Below are positions 1 through 5,455 of a DNA stretch of 9,578 bases, one piece after another. The notes below the pieces were generated by a model. That model saw only the letters and a list, made by a program, of their open reading frames with translations, was not told where the DNA came from and did no database searches. The stretch comes from Anaerolineales bacterium (GTDB taxonomy: Bacteria > Chloroflexota > Anaerolineae > 4572-78 > J111): contig JAAUSP010000271.1 of NCBI GenBank assembly GCA_012032575.1, positions 1 to 9,578 on the forward strand, in the 5' to 3' direction. How positions within the stretch are numbered: position 1 is the stretch's first letter; each line of letters opens with the position of its first letter. The position numbers and the translations under genes are program-made.

Positions 1-120
1 GCGGCCACAATCATGACAAGTTACGGCTATCTGGCGCGGGTATTGGAACCGGCGGAACTGCGCGAGTTGGTCCGGGAACGGGCCAGGGCCATCGCCAACC
101 GGCAGGCCGCAACAGGCTAA
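1..120 (+). CDS. C-terminal end of a probable WYL/HTH transcriptional regulator (5' end outside window)
   Basis: Frame 1 is open from the first base to a TAA at 118-120 and gives 39 residues ending in a charged helix. The stretch around LARVLEPAELRELV resembles the extreme C-terminus (WCX extension) of YafY-type HTH-WYL regulators, where a 'VLEPPELR' turn is followed by a terminal helix. This is recognition from a short tail only, since neither the HTH nor the WYL core lies in the window. If correct, it is a DNA-binding regulator sensing a small ligand or nucleic acid, encoded about 93 bp upstream of the epoxide hydrolase and on the same strand. That position suggests it may control the downstream detoxification genes. 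Confidence 0.55.
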   Translation, partial: AATIMTSYGYLARVLEPAELRELVRERARAIANRQAATG

Positions 121-150
121 ATCTGCACTGAAAGAACCTATAAAAACCAT

Positions 151-198
151 AAGGAGCATCAAGTGAAAGCACAGACAGTCATCAATTCAATAATCTGA
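151..198 (+). other. Tiny ORF (11 codons, GTG start) with its own ribosome binding site
   Basis: An AAGGAG at 151-156 sits six bases before GTG 163. This opens a reading frame of 11 codons (VKAQTVINSII) closed by TGA at 196-198, fifteen bases before the epoxide hydrolase ATG. It may be a leader peptide, or the scar of a gene whose body was deleted, because the start region is well formed but the frame ends at once. Nothing in the peptide shows a function, such as runs of one amino acid typical of attenuators. Confidence 0.25.
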
Positions 199-213
199 GT
201 GAAGGAGAATATC

Positions 214-801
214 ATGGCATTTATCGAACCTTTTCAAATCAATATCCCTCAGGCCGACCTGGACGACCTGAAAACCCGGCTGGCTCGTACCCGCTGGCCC
301 AACGAGCTGCCCGGTGTTGGTTGGAGCCGAGGTGTGCCGCTGGCTTATCTCAAAGAGTTGGCCGAATATTGGCGCACCGGCTATGACTGGCGCAAACATG
401 AGGCCAGGCTGAATGAGTATCCCCAGTTCACCACCGAGATTGACGGGCAAAACATCCACTTTCTGCACGTCCGGTCGCCTGAACCCGGCGCGCTGCCCCT
501 GATTCTCACCCACGGCTGGCCGGGTTCGTTCTTGGAATTCCTAAAGGTCATCGGCCCACTTAGCGACCCGCGCCGCCACGGCAGCGATCCAGCCGATGCG
601 TTCCACCTGGTAATTCCATCACTCCCCGGCTTTGGATTTTCCGGGCCTACGCGCGAGGTCGGGTGGAATACCGAACGCGCTGCCAGGGCCTGGGCCGAGC
701 TAATGAGCCGACTCGGTTACGAGCGTTATGGCGCCCAAGGTGGTGATTTTGGCGCTTTTGTTTCCCCGGAACTGGGACGGTCGCCCCGGAGCGCGTGGTA
801 G
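214..801 (+). CDS. EHN-type epoxide hydrolase, N-terminal part (gene frameshifted near 774-781)
   Basis: This is the first part of an alpha/beta-hydrolase that adds water to epoxides through an aspartyl-ester intermediate, related to microsomal and juvenile-hormone epoxide hydrolases. Residues 1-110 form the EHN cap region ([20 protein letters not shown]...TRWP). HGWPGS at 100-105 is the oxyanion-hole motif. GGDFG holds the nucleophile Asp178, with Phe where Trp is more usual. ATG 214 is preferred over GTG 199 because GAAGGAG at 201-207 lies six bases upstream. After Gly188 the frame runs into ten non-homologous residues and TAG 799. Restoring one G in the GGG at 774-776 continues directly into the downstream frame ([11 protein letters not shown]) and gives a normal-length 386-residue enzyme. 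The break is either a sequencing loss or a pseudogene lesion. Confidence 0.88.
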   Translation: MAFIEPFQINIPQADLDDLKTRLARTRWPNELPGVGWSRGVPLAYLKELAEYWRTGYDWRKHEARLNEYPQFTTEIDGQNIHFLHVRSPEPGALPLILTHGWPGSFLEFLKVIGPLSDPRRHGSDPADAFHLVIPSLPGFGFSGPTREVGWNTERAARAWAELMSRLGYERYGAQGGDFGAFVSPELGRSPRSAW

Positions 802-1373
802 GCGTGCATGTCAATGCAGCTACCTATGGCTTCATCCCCTTCGGCGAGGTGCCCCCGGAGGAGTTGGCCACCTTCACCGACGCTGACAAAGCTCGCCTGG
901 AACGCCTCAACCAATGGACCAACGATGAAAGCGGCTATTTCCAGATCCAGGCCACTCGACCCCAGACCATCGCCTACGGGTTATCCGACTCACCGATTGC
1001 TCAACTGGCCTGGATTGTAGAAAAGTTCAAGGAGTGGACCTTCCCTTCGAGCGCCCTGCCCGAAACCGTTATCAACCGCGACGACCTCCTGACCAATGTG
1101 ATGCTCTACTGGCTCACCGGAACCGGAGCATCCTCCGCTCACAGCTATTACGAGAGCATGCACTCCGACGTCTGGCAGCAGGAGCCTGTTACCACCCCGA
1201 CGGGCGTCGCCGTTTTCGCCTATGATGTCTCTATCCGCCGCTACGCTGAATACGGCTACAACATCGTCCACTGGTCGGAGTTTGAGCGCGGCGGCCATTT
1301 TGCCGCGATGGAAGCGCCCGATCTGCTGGTGGGCGATATACGGAAATTCTTTCATAACTTGCGCGTAAAATAA
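795..1373 (+). CDS. EHN-type epoxide hydrolase, C-terminal part (same gene, shifted -1)
   Basis: This continues the hydrolase in the -1 frame. Homology starts at about 777, before the GTG at 795 that would be the only nearby start, so this is not an independent gene. It supplies the rest of the active site. A Ser-Tyr-Tyr near residues 311-313 of the repaired protein fits the epoxide-polarising tyrosine. The strand [10 protein letters not shown] probably carries the acid (Asp338 is a candidate), and GGHFAAME carries the catalytic His362. The C-terminal helix [13 protein letters not shown] is typical of the family. All catalytic elements are intact on both sides of the break, which favours a recent or artefactual frameshift over long decay. 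The VOC gene follows 16 bases after the stop, so the two are probably co-transcribed. Confidence 0.87.
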   Translation: MVGVHVNAATYGFIPFGEVPPEELATFTDADKARLERLNQWTNDESGYFQIQATRPQTIAYGLSDSPIAQLAWIVEKFKEWTFPSSALPETVINRDDLLTNVMLYWLTGTGASSAHSYYESMHSDVWQQEPVTTPTGVAVFAYDVSIRRYAEYGYNIVHWSEFERGGHFAAMEAPDLLVGDIRKFFHNLRVK

Positions 1374-1389
1374 TAACCAGGAGCATAAA

Positions 1390-1830
1390 ATGACTGACAC
1401 CCAACAAAACTTGCTACGAGGTATTGCCACCATTAGTTTTTGGACGGATAATATGGAGGCAGCCAAGCAGTGGTACACCGAACTGCTGGGCATCGCCCCC
1501 TACTTTGAACGCCCCGGCCCCGACGGCAAGCCGGCCTACATCGAGTTCCGCCTGGGCGACTACCAGCACGAACTGGGCATTATCCACCGCAACTACGCCC
1601 CCAAAGGCGCAGCCGCCGGGCCGGGTGGAGCCGTGGTCTACTGGCACGTTGACGACGTAGCCGCAGCGCTGGAAAAGGTAAAATCGCTGGGGGCGACAGA
1701 ATATGAACCGCTTACACTGCGCGAAGCAGACTTTATCACCGCCTCCGTGCTTGATCCTTTTGGGAACATCCTCGGCCTTATGTACAACCCTCACTACCTG
1801 GAAATTCTGGCAACAACTAGGAAAGCATAA
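1390..1830 (+). CDS. VOC superfamily (glyoxalase/dioxygenase-fold) protein
   Basis: A 146-residue protein with two beta-alpha-beta-beta-beta modules. The first is IATISFWTDNMEAAKQWYTELLGI (about 12-34) followed by strands to residue 65. The second begins GAVVYWHVDDVAAALEKVKSLGA (80-102) and ends with LDPFGNILGLMYNP (121-134), the usual VOC closing strand. Family members include glyoxalase I, fosfomycin and bleomycin resistance proteins and extradiol dioxygenases; the substrate here cannot be told. At the positions that normally bind metal I read Ala in strand 1, Val in the third ligand position and Gly in the last, so a metal-free binding role or an atypical site is possible. AGGAG just upstream of ATG 1390 is a good ribosome binding site. 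The 16-base gap from the epoxide hydrolase suggests joint expression in electrophile detoxification. Confidence 0.85.
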   Translation: MTDTQQNLLRGIATISFWTDNMEAAKQWYTELLGIAPYFERPGPDGKPAYIEFRLGDYQHELGIIHRNYAPKGAAAGPGGAVVYWHVDDVAAALEKVKSLGATEYEPLTLREADFITASVLDPFGNILGLMYNPHYLEILATTRKA

Positions 1831-1850
1831 CCACCCCCAAGGAAAGAACT

Positions 1851-1910
1851 GGAGTCCAAAGCTTGCTTTGGCTTTCCAAACCAAGGTTTAGACTCCGCTT
1901 CCAAACGGAG
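1851..1910 (+). promoter_or_regulatory. Two overlapping, mutually exclusive hairpins ahead of the glycosylase gene
   Basis: Positions 1851-1871 pair with 1876-1896 around a four-base CTTT loop. The 21-base arms match except for three single mismatches. A second, shorter hairpin pairs CTCCG 1893-1897 with CGGAG 1906-1910. CGGAG is also the only Shine-Dalgarno-like sequence before ATG 1922, eleven bases away. The two structures share bases 1893-1896, so only one can form at a time: the long one frees the ribosome site and the short one hides it. Translational control is inference. A dispersed palindromic repeat that happens to sit here is the plain alternative. Confidence 0.5.
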
Positions 1911-1921
1911 ATACCCAAATC

Positions 1922-3001
1922 ATGACAAACCTGGATATTATCAACCGGCGCTTAAACAACCAACACATCGCCGCCCCGCGCGTGCAAGAACCGGGCCAGG
2001 TGGTCGCCTGGCTCGGCGCGATGCAGGCCCAGGATTACGCCGGGGCCAAATGGTCCATGGGTCTGCGCCTGCCCGACGCCACCGATGTGGACATTGAGCA
2101 GGCCATTGCCGCCAAAACCATCGTCCGCACCTGGCCGATGCGCGGGACGCTGCACTTTGTCGCCGCCGCCGATATTCGCTGGCTGCTCAAGCTCTTGACC
2201 CCCCGCGTGATCGCCCAAACCGCCGGACGCTACCGCCAGCTTGAGCTGGATGAGGCCACCTTTGCCCGCAGCAAGGAACTGTTCGCCGGGGCATTGCAGG
2301 GCGGCCAGCAGTTGACCCGCACTGAGATGCAGCAGATTCTGGAAGAGGCCGGCATTGCCACAACCGGTCAGCGCGGCTATCACATTCTGGTACGCTCGGC
2401 CCAGGACGGCTTGATCTGCTTTGGCGTGCCCCAGGGCAAACAGCAGACCTTCACCCTGCTCGACGAATGGCTTGCCCCCACCCCGGCCAGAGAGCGTGAC
2501 GAAGCCCTGGCCGAACTGGCCCGGCGCTACTTTATCGGCCACGGCCCGGCCACCATTCACGACCTGGCCAGGTGGGCGGGCCTGACCCTCACCGACGCCA
2601 GAGTCGGGTTAGCACAGGTCAAAACGCAGCTCAGGCAGGAAACCGTCAACGACCAAACCTACTGGCTGCCGCCGGATATCCCCACCCTGCCGGAACATTC
2701 CCCCGCCGCCTACCTGCTGCCCGGCTTCGACGAATACCTGCTGGGCTATACCGACCGCAGCGCCGTTCTCGCTCCGGCCCACGCCCCCAAGGTTGTCCCC
2801 GGCAACAACGGCGTCTTCATGCCCACCGTAGTGCTCAACGGGCAAGTTGCGGGCCTCTGGAAGCGCACCCTCAAGAAGGATACGCTAACCCTGACCCTCA
2901 GCCCATTTGCCTCCTTCAGCCAGGCCGAAACCCAGGCCATCCACCTCGCCGCCGAACGCTACCGCAGGTTTGTCGGGGCAGCAGTGGTAGAGGTGGACTA
3001 A
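1922..3001 (+). CDS. Winged-helix AlkZ-like DNA glycosylase (HTH_42 / YcaQ family)
   Basis: A 359-residue protein of the HTH_42 family, which includes Streptomyces AlkZ and E. coli YcaQ, base-excision enzymes that unhook interstrand crosslinks and remove bulky alkylated bases. The N-terminal MQAQDYAGAKW (34-44) carries the catalytic Q-x-Q (Gln35, Gln37), as in AlkZ; the YcaQ branch has Q-x-D. TWPMRGTLHF (70-79) is the conserved hairpin. GPATIHDLARWAGL (207-220) is a winged-helix segment. LLPGFDEYLLGY (264-275) and NGQVAGLWKR (305-314) are the usual C-terminal blocks. The length is normal and the frame intact. It follows the VOC gene after 91 bp on the same strand. Together with the epoxide hydrolase it suggests a defence against epoxide or alkylating chemistry. 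DNA glycosylase activity is inferred from the family and motif. Confidence 0.88.
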   Translation: MTNLDIINRRLNNQHIAAPRVQEPGQVVAWLGAMQAQDYAGAKWSMGLRLPDATDVDIEQAIAAKTIVRTWPMRGTLHFVAAADIRWLLKLLTPRVIAQTAGRYRQLELDEATFARSKELFAGALQGGQQLTRTEMQQILEEAGIATTGQRGYHILVRSAQDGLICFGVPQGKQQTFTLLDEWLAPTPARERDEALAELARRYFIGHGPATIHDLARWAGLTLTDARVGLAQVKTQLRQETVNDQTYWLPPDIPTLPEHSPAAYLLPGFDEYLLGYTDRSAVLAPAHAPKVVPGNNGVFMPTVVLNGQVAGLWKRTLKKDTLTLTLSPFASFSQAETQAIHLAAERYRRFVGAAVVEVD

Positions 3002-3007
3002 AAGAAG

Positions 3008-3031
3008 AGGCTAAGGCTAAGGCTGAGGCTA
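3008..3031 (+). repeat. Short tandem hexamer repeat (AGGCTA x4, one variant)
   Basis: Four consecutive six-base units, AGGCTA, AGGCTA, AGGCTG, AGGCTA, begin seven bases after the glycosylase stop codon. The purine-rich GAGGCTAAG character recalls the GAGGCGA hairpins found just after two other stop codons in this window, but there is no inverted partner here. Confidence 0.75.
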
Positions 3032-3055
3032 AGTTCGACTTTGTACATTATCAAG

Positions 3056-3205
3056 TTAATAACAGACAGTAAAAGCGAGATGATTCAGGTCAGAACGTGG
3101 AATTAAGAGCTTGTCGGGGTTAGCCGCACTTGTCTGATAATTAAAATTGCCCCATAAGGCCCGGCGAACCAAGGCCAAGACATCGCTAAAGCTGGCTTCT
3201 GTTTT
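3056..3205 (-). pseudogene. Probable transposase C-terminal remnant
   Basis: Read on the minus strand, this stretch stays open for about 50 codons and ends in TAA at 3058-3056. It encodes a peptide containing SFSDVLALVRRALW, then LLIPRSDLNHLAF and a terminal TVCY. A pattern of 'aspartate-alanine/valine-leucine, VRR..LW' followed by 'IPR' and a final cysteine-tyrosine is what I associate with the C-terminal tail of DDE transposases, but I cannot name the IS family with confidence. No start or catalytic core is present. The palindromic element at 3208 abuts its upstream end. Chance open frame in an intergenic region is the alternative. Confidence 0.45.
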
Positions 3206-3207
3206 GT

Positions 3208-3301
3208 GATACCAGGTTGGGTCTCGCCATAGGCTCGACCCAACACATTTCGGAATGAGGTAACTCTTTGGGTTTCACGGTGTTCAACCCAACCTGATAT
3301 C
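3208..3301. repeat. 94-bp palindromic miniature element (AGGTTGGGTT type)
   Basis: The 15-base ends, 3208-3222 and 3287-3301, are inverted copies with one mismatch (GATACCAGGTTGGGT against ACCCAACCTGATATC). Each end also starts its own smaller hairpin: TTGGGTC 3217-3223 with GACCCAA 3237-3243, and TTGGGTT 3268-3274 with AACCCAA 3286-3292. The motif AGGTTGGGTTGA ... GAAACCCAA read on the minus strand resembles a dispersed intergenic repeat found in cyanobacteria and other environmental bacteria. It encodes nothing and is best seen as a non-autonomous MITE/REP-like element. Confidence 0.7.
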
Positions 3302-3343
3302 CTGTTGGAATAAGAGAGGGAGTCTATCTGCTACTCTACCAAA

Positions 3344-3401
3344 AAGAGGCGAGGAGGCAAAGAGGCGAGGAGGCGAAGAAAGTCTCGCCTCCTCGCCTCT
3401 T
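3344..3401 (-). terminator. GAGGCGA-type hairpin, likely 3' terminator of the dehydrogenase operon
   Basis: A perfect 17-base inverted repeat (3360-3376 with 3385-3401, eight-base loop) begins seven bases after the minus-strand dehydrogenase stop. The right-hand arm can also pair with an extra upstream copy at 3344-3358, which is a 16-base tandem duplicate. On the minus strand that copy is followed by a run of five Ts, so this alternative hairpin has the form of an intrinsic terminator. The same repeat type occurs at 6678-6729 after another gene. Confidence 0.65.
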
Positions 3402-3407
3402 CATATT

Positions 3408-4826
3408 TCAAGGCAGGTCGCGATACCGTCCCTGGTCCCAATCGTAAAAGCCGGTGGTCTGGCCGTTTTCCAGGCGGTAGAAGGTGGGACAGCCGGCGGC
3501 GAGCATGGCTTTGACCCAGGGGGCGACGGTCAGGCCGGAGGCTTCCATTTTGGCGGCGGTGGCGGCTACACCCAGCTTATCCCACAATTGGAATGGACCG
3601 GCTTCGTGGGCGAAACCCCAGCGCATGGCGTCGTCGAGGCTTTTGAAGGTGTAGGCGATTTCCTGGGCGCAGGCGGCGGCGTAGGCCAGATCAAAGCTGA
3701 CGATGGCCCAGGCCAGTTGGGCGGCGTGGTCGGTCTGTCGTGACGGATCGAACAGGGCGGTCAGGCGCTGGCCCAGATCGGCGATTTTGCTGACAGTTTC
3801 AACCGACTCAAACCGAGGATTTTGAGTAAGCTCGTACTCAAACGTGGCCGGGTTCAGCACCATAAAAATGCGTTGACCCTCGGCGTCTTTGCCCTGCTTG
3901 TAAAAGCCCTGCTTGCTCTTGTTGCCCAGCCAGCCCCGCGTCATCAATTCAGCGGTCACTTTGAGCATGTGCGGCGAGCGCAGCACCTCGCGGTAGGGGT
4001 CGTGCGGAATCAGGTCGTACAGGTTGTGGGCCACGTGAGCGGCAATATCAACGCCGACCAAATCTTGCAGGCGAAACGTGGCCGTTTTGGGCCGGCCCAG
4101 CAGCGGCCCGGTCAGGGCATCTATCTCTTCGATGCTGTAGCCGTGCTCAAAACCATAGTGGATGGCATAGCTGTTGCCCAGCGAAAAGAGGCGGTTGCCG
4201 ATGAAGTTGGGCGTATCTTTGCAGTGAACAATCCCCTTACCCAGCACGCTCTCGCCAAAGCGGATGATGGTTTCGATCACGGCCGGGTCGGTGGCAGGGG
4301 TGGGGATGATTTCGAGTAGTTTCAGGTATTGGGGCGGGTTAAAAAAGTGGGTCCCCAGCAGATGGCGTTTGAAGTCATCGCTGCGGCCCTCGGTGAGCGA
4401 GGCGATGGGCAGGCCGGAGGTGTTGCTGCTGATGAAACTGCCGGGTTTGCGCACGGCCTCCAGGCGGGTCAGCAGCGCCCGTTTGGGTTCCAGCTTTTCG
4501 ATGATGGCTTCGATGACCCAATCGGCGGCGGCAAGCTGGTCGAAATTATCCTCAGTGTTGCCCAGGGTGATGAGGTCGGCGGCGGCCTCGTTGACCAGGG
4601 CAGGTGGTTTGGCCTGGCGCATCCGTTCGAAGCCGGCCTGCACCAGCCGGTTGCGCACCGGGGGACTGGTGAGGTCCAGCCCTTGCTCGGCTTCGGCGGG
4701 GGTCAGCGAGGTGGGGACTGCGTCCAGCAGGGTGACAGACAGTCCGGCATTGGCGAAAAGGGCGGCAATAGCTGCGCCCATTGTTCCTGCTCCAATAACG
4801 GCAACGTGTTGAATTGGGTGAGACAT
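3408..4826 (-). CDS. 3-hydroxyacyl-CoA dehydrogenase (FadN-like, lacking the enoyl-CoA hydratase domain)
   Basis: A 472-residue cytoplasmic enzyme of fatty-acid beta-oxidation that oxidises 3-hydroxyacyl-CoA to 3-ketoacyl-CoA with NAD. The Rossmann motif is GAGTMG (12-17). SSNTSG (133-138) and GTHFFNPP (158-165) supply Ser137, catalytic His160 and Asn163. Glu172 in LLEIIP completes the His-Glu dyad. DTPNFIGNR (204-212) opens the C-terminal helical domain, and a second helical repeat spans about 340-450. The order and wording match B. subtilis FadN-type bifunctional proteins (about 790 residues), but this one ends at FYDWDQGRYRDLP, close to where FadN continues into its crotonase domain. AAGGAGG at 4836-4842, nine bases before ATG 4826, is a strong ribosome site. 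It lies 23 bases after the lipoprotein gene, so it is probably its operon partner. Confidence 0.9.
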   Translation of the reverse strand: MSHPIQHVAVIGAGTMGAAIAALFANAGLSVTLLDAVPTSLTPAEAEQGLDLTSPPVRNRLVQAGFERMRQAKPPALVNEAAADLITLGNTEDNFDQLAAADWVIEAIIEKLEPKRALLTRLEAVRKPGSFISSNTSGLPIASLTEGRSDDFKRHLLGTHFFNPPQYLKLLEIIPTPATDPAVIETIIRFGESVLGKGIVHCKDTPNFIGNRLFSLGNSYAIHYGFEHGYSIEEIDALTGPLLGRPKTATFRLQDLVGVDIAAHVAHNLYDLIPHDPYREVLRSPHMLKVTAELMTRGWLGNKSKQGFYKQGKDAEGQRIFMVLNPATFEYELTQNPRFESVETVSKIADLGQRLTALFDPSRQTDHAAQLAWAIVSFDLAYAAACAQEIAYTFKSLDDAMRWGFAHEAGPFQLWDKLGVAATAAKMEASGLTVAPWVKAMLAAGCPTFYRLENGQTTGFYDWDQGRYRDLP

Positions 4827-4849
4827 AGCAGTGAACCTCCTTCGATTTA

Positions 4850-5233
4850 CTATTTCAATATCACAATATCGCTGGCCGTGGCCTGAACGGGATAGGACTC
4901 GGCCACCGGGCCATCGAACCAGGCTTCGACGGTGCGGCCCATTTGCAGCGCGTCGAAGGTGGCGGGGCGGCGTTCCTGGGCCGTTTGTTCAAATATGCGC
5001 GTTTTGGCCGTAACCGCGATGGTCGCCTTGTCAAAAGTAGTCCCGGCCTCAACCTGGCCTTCTACCAGAATCGAGCCAACCAAATCGCCGCCGGGAGCGG
5101 CGGTCCGGCTGATGATGCTGCCGCGGATGGCCGGAGGGGTGGTGGGAGCGGGTTCGCCAGGGCTGCAGGCCAGGAGTGACACGAGCAGGCTAAAGAGCAG
5201 GCCGGCTAAAATGATCGGGCGAGGCTGTTGCAT
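4850..5233 (-). CDS. Small DUF3221-like lipoprotein
   Basis: A 127-residue exported protein. Residues 1-22 are a signal peptide with a hydrophobic core (IILAGLLFSLLVSLLA) and a lipobox LLAC with lipidated Cys23, followed by a Pro/Thr-rich linker. The mature part (about 36-127) is a small beta-rich domain with GSILVEG, ITV-type strands and the ending ALQMGRTVEAWFDGPVAESYPVQATA. That ending is the signature I recognise from DUF3221/YobA-like proteins of unknown function, a small OB-like fold. It should be anchored to the outer face of the membrane. AGGAGG lies four bases before ATG 5233, in the loop of a TGATC/GATCA mini-hairpin. It is the first gene of an operon with the hydroxyacyl-CoA dehydrogenase, though no functional link is evident. 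Confidence 0.8.
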   Translation of the reverse strand: MQQPRPIILAGLLFSLLVSLLACSPGEPAPTTPPAIRGSIISRTAAPGGDLVGSILVEGQVEAGTTFDKATIAVTAKTRIFEQTAQERRPATFDALQMGRTVEAWFDGPVAESYPVQATASDIVILK

Positions 5234-5261
5234 TGATCCTCCTGATCACCGGGGATTTTGG

Positions 5262-5288
5262 GAGAGCAAAAGCCAATCTTTTGCTCTC
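5262..5288 (-). promoter_or_regulatory. Perfect 11-bp hairpin at the predicted 5' end of the lipoprotein mRNA
   Basis: GAGAGCAAAAG (5262-5272) and CTTTTGCTCTC (5278-5288) are exact inverted repeats with a five-base loop. The minus-strand promoter places +1 at about 5288-5289, so the transcript would begin with this stem. It lacks a downstream U run, so it is not a terminator. A 5'-protecting stem or a palindromic operator site are the two plausible roles. Confidence 0.55.
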
Positions 5289-5294
5289 TAATTT

Positions 5295-5323
5295 ATCTTA
5301 CAACTATTCACTCCTAACGTCAA
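5295..5323 (-). promoter_or_regulatory. Sigma70-like promoter for the lipoprotein-dehydrogenase operon
   Basis: On the minus strand, TTGACG (5323-5318) is separated by 17 bases from TAAGAT (5300-5295), matching five of six and four of six consensus positions. It lies about 62 bases upstream of the lipoprotein ATG. Confidence 0.6.
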
Positions 5324-5332
5324 CCATTTGGC

Positions 5333-5368
5333 AGACCTCATAGGTTTTCCAAACCTGTGAGGTCTTTT
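5333..5368. repeat. 15-bp inverted repeat between divergent promoters
   Basis: AGACCTCATAGGTTT (5333-5347) pairs with AAACCTGTGAGGTCT (5351-5365), with one T-G wobble and a three-base loop. A run of Ts follows on the plus strand. It looks like a terminator, but no plus-strand gene precedes it: it sits between two divergent promoters. A dispersed palindromic repeat, with a possible insulating role, is more likely. Confidence 0.65.
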
Positions 5369-5395
5369 ACACGGTTTTGAGATGATTGGGCCTGA

Positions 5396-5425
5396 TTGCC
5401 CCCGCTTTCTGAAGGCGAGTATAAT
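5396..5425 (+). promoter_or_regulatory. Sigma70-like promoter for the MFS transporter gene
   Basis: TTGCCC (5396-5401), an 18-base spacer and a perfect TATAAT (5420-5425) lie about 30 bases upstream of ATG 5456. This predicts a 5' leader of roughly 25 bases. GAGG at 5445-5448, seven bases before the ATG, is a modest ribosome site. Confidence 0.6.
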
Positions 5426-5455
5426 AACCGGCATCTTTTTCTTTGAGGCAATCCG

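Noticed and set aside
139..144. TATAAA as a -10 box before the epoxide hydrolase
   Set aside because: No -35 element is found at a suitable distance, and transcription could come from the upstream regulator gene.
774..801. Programmed -1 ribosomal frameshifting in the epoxide hydrolase, and likewise in the MFS and cyclase genes
   Set aside because: None of the three junctions has a canonical slippery heptamer with a downstream pseudoknot, and these families are not known to use frameshifting. A lost base explains all three.
2572..3072. Long plus-strand frame inside and beyond the glycosylase gene
   Set aside because: An Arg/Pro-rich translation of the +1 frame of a GC-rich gene. The glycosylase motifs run intact to 3001 in the main frame.
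3008..3401. CRISPR-like array from the direct repeats in this strip
   Set aside because: Units are 6 or 16 bases and contiguous, without spacers, and no cas gene is present.
3822..4319. Plus-strand frames opposite the dehydrogenase gene (also 4264-4886)
   Set aside because: They are antisense shadows of a well-conserved enzyme, and no start signals or domains support them.
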